A DNA stretch of 5,360 nt. It comes from Spirochaetaceae bacterium (lineage in GTDB: Bacteria > Spirochaetota > Spirochaetia > B11-G9). Shown in pieces: positions 5,348-5,360 of this stretch. Position 1 is the stretch's first letter; every line of letters begins with the position of its first letter. The position numbers and the translations under genes are program-made. The notes under the pieces are model-generated. The model was not told where the DNA came from, made no database searches, and worked only from the letters and a program-made list of their open reading frames with translations. The stretch covers positions 1 to 5,360 of the forward strand of contig JAUVLL010000241.1 of NCBI GenBank assembly GCA_030600745.1. The letters run 5' to 3'.

Positions 5348-5360
5348 ATGGGGTAATGAT

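Overview
The window reads as ordinary chromosomal DNA of a moderately AT-rich bacterium (about 40% GC by eye). The envelope appears diderm, because the solute-binding lipoprotein and ABC permeases are typical of that layout. An IlvY-type LysR regulator, a P1/S58 peptidase and a lipoprotein-type amino-acid binding protein together would fit a spirochaete or a related environmental anaerobe. That assignment is only a guess, since no marker gene is present. There are no mobile elements, CRISPR arrays, tRNAs or rRNAs.

Layout. (1) Positions 1-983, minus strand: a P1-family (S58, DmpA-like) self-processing aminopeptidase that runs off the left edge and is probably nearly complete. (2) Positions 984-1182: a divergent intergenic region with a candidate peptidase promoter and a cluster of overlapping hairpins. 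Two of these use the same central segment and so exclude each other, which suggests a leader/attenuator for the right-hand operon or an operator. (3) Positions 1183-4429, plus strand: a compact four-gene polar-amino-acid-type (PAAT) ABC importer in the order permease, ATPase, binding lipoprotein, permease. Junctions are an 11-bp overlap, an 18-bp gap and a stop codon directly abutting the next start codon. (4) Positions 4403-5305, minus strand: an IlvY-like LysR regulator that converges on the transporter operon with a 27-bp coding overlap. (5) Positions 5306-5360: its promoter, containing two copies of a 9-bp element 31 bp apart. These are good candidates for the tandem IlvY operators, which implies that ilvC (ketol-acid reductoisomerase) lies just beyond the right edge.

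How the genes may work together. The binding lipoprotein would capture an amino acid or amino-acid-like ligand and deliver it to the permease heterodimer, powered by the ATPase. The divergent cytoplasmic peptidase could process an imported peptide or amide, but this rests on position only. The IlvY homologue more likely controls ilvC and itself than the transporter. I found no clearly novel system. The most interesting points are the mutually exclusive leader hairpins, the atypical ligand-pocket residues of the binding protein, and the helically phased repeats upstream of ilvY.
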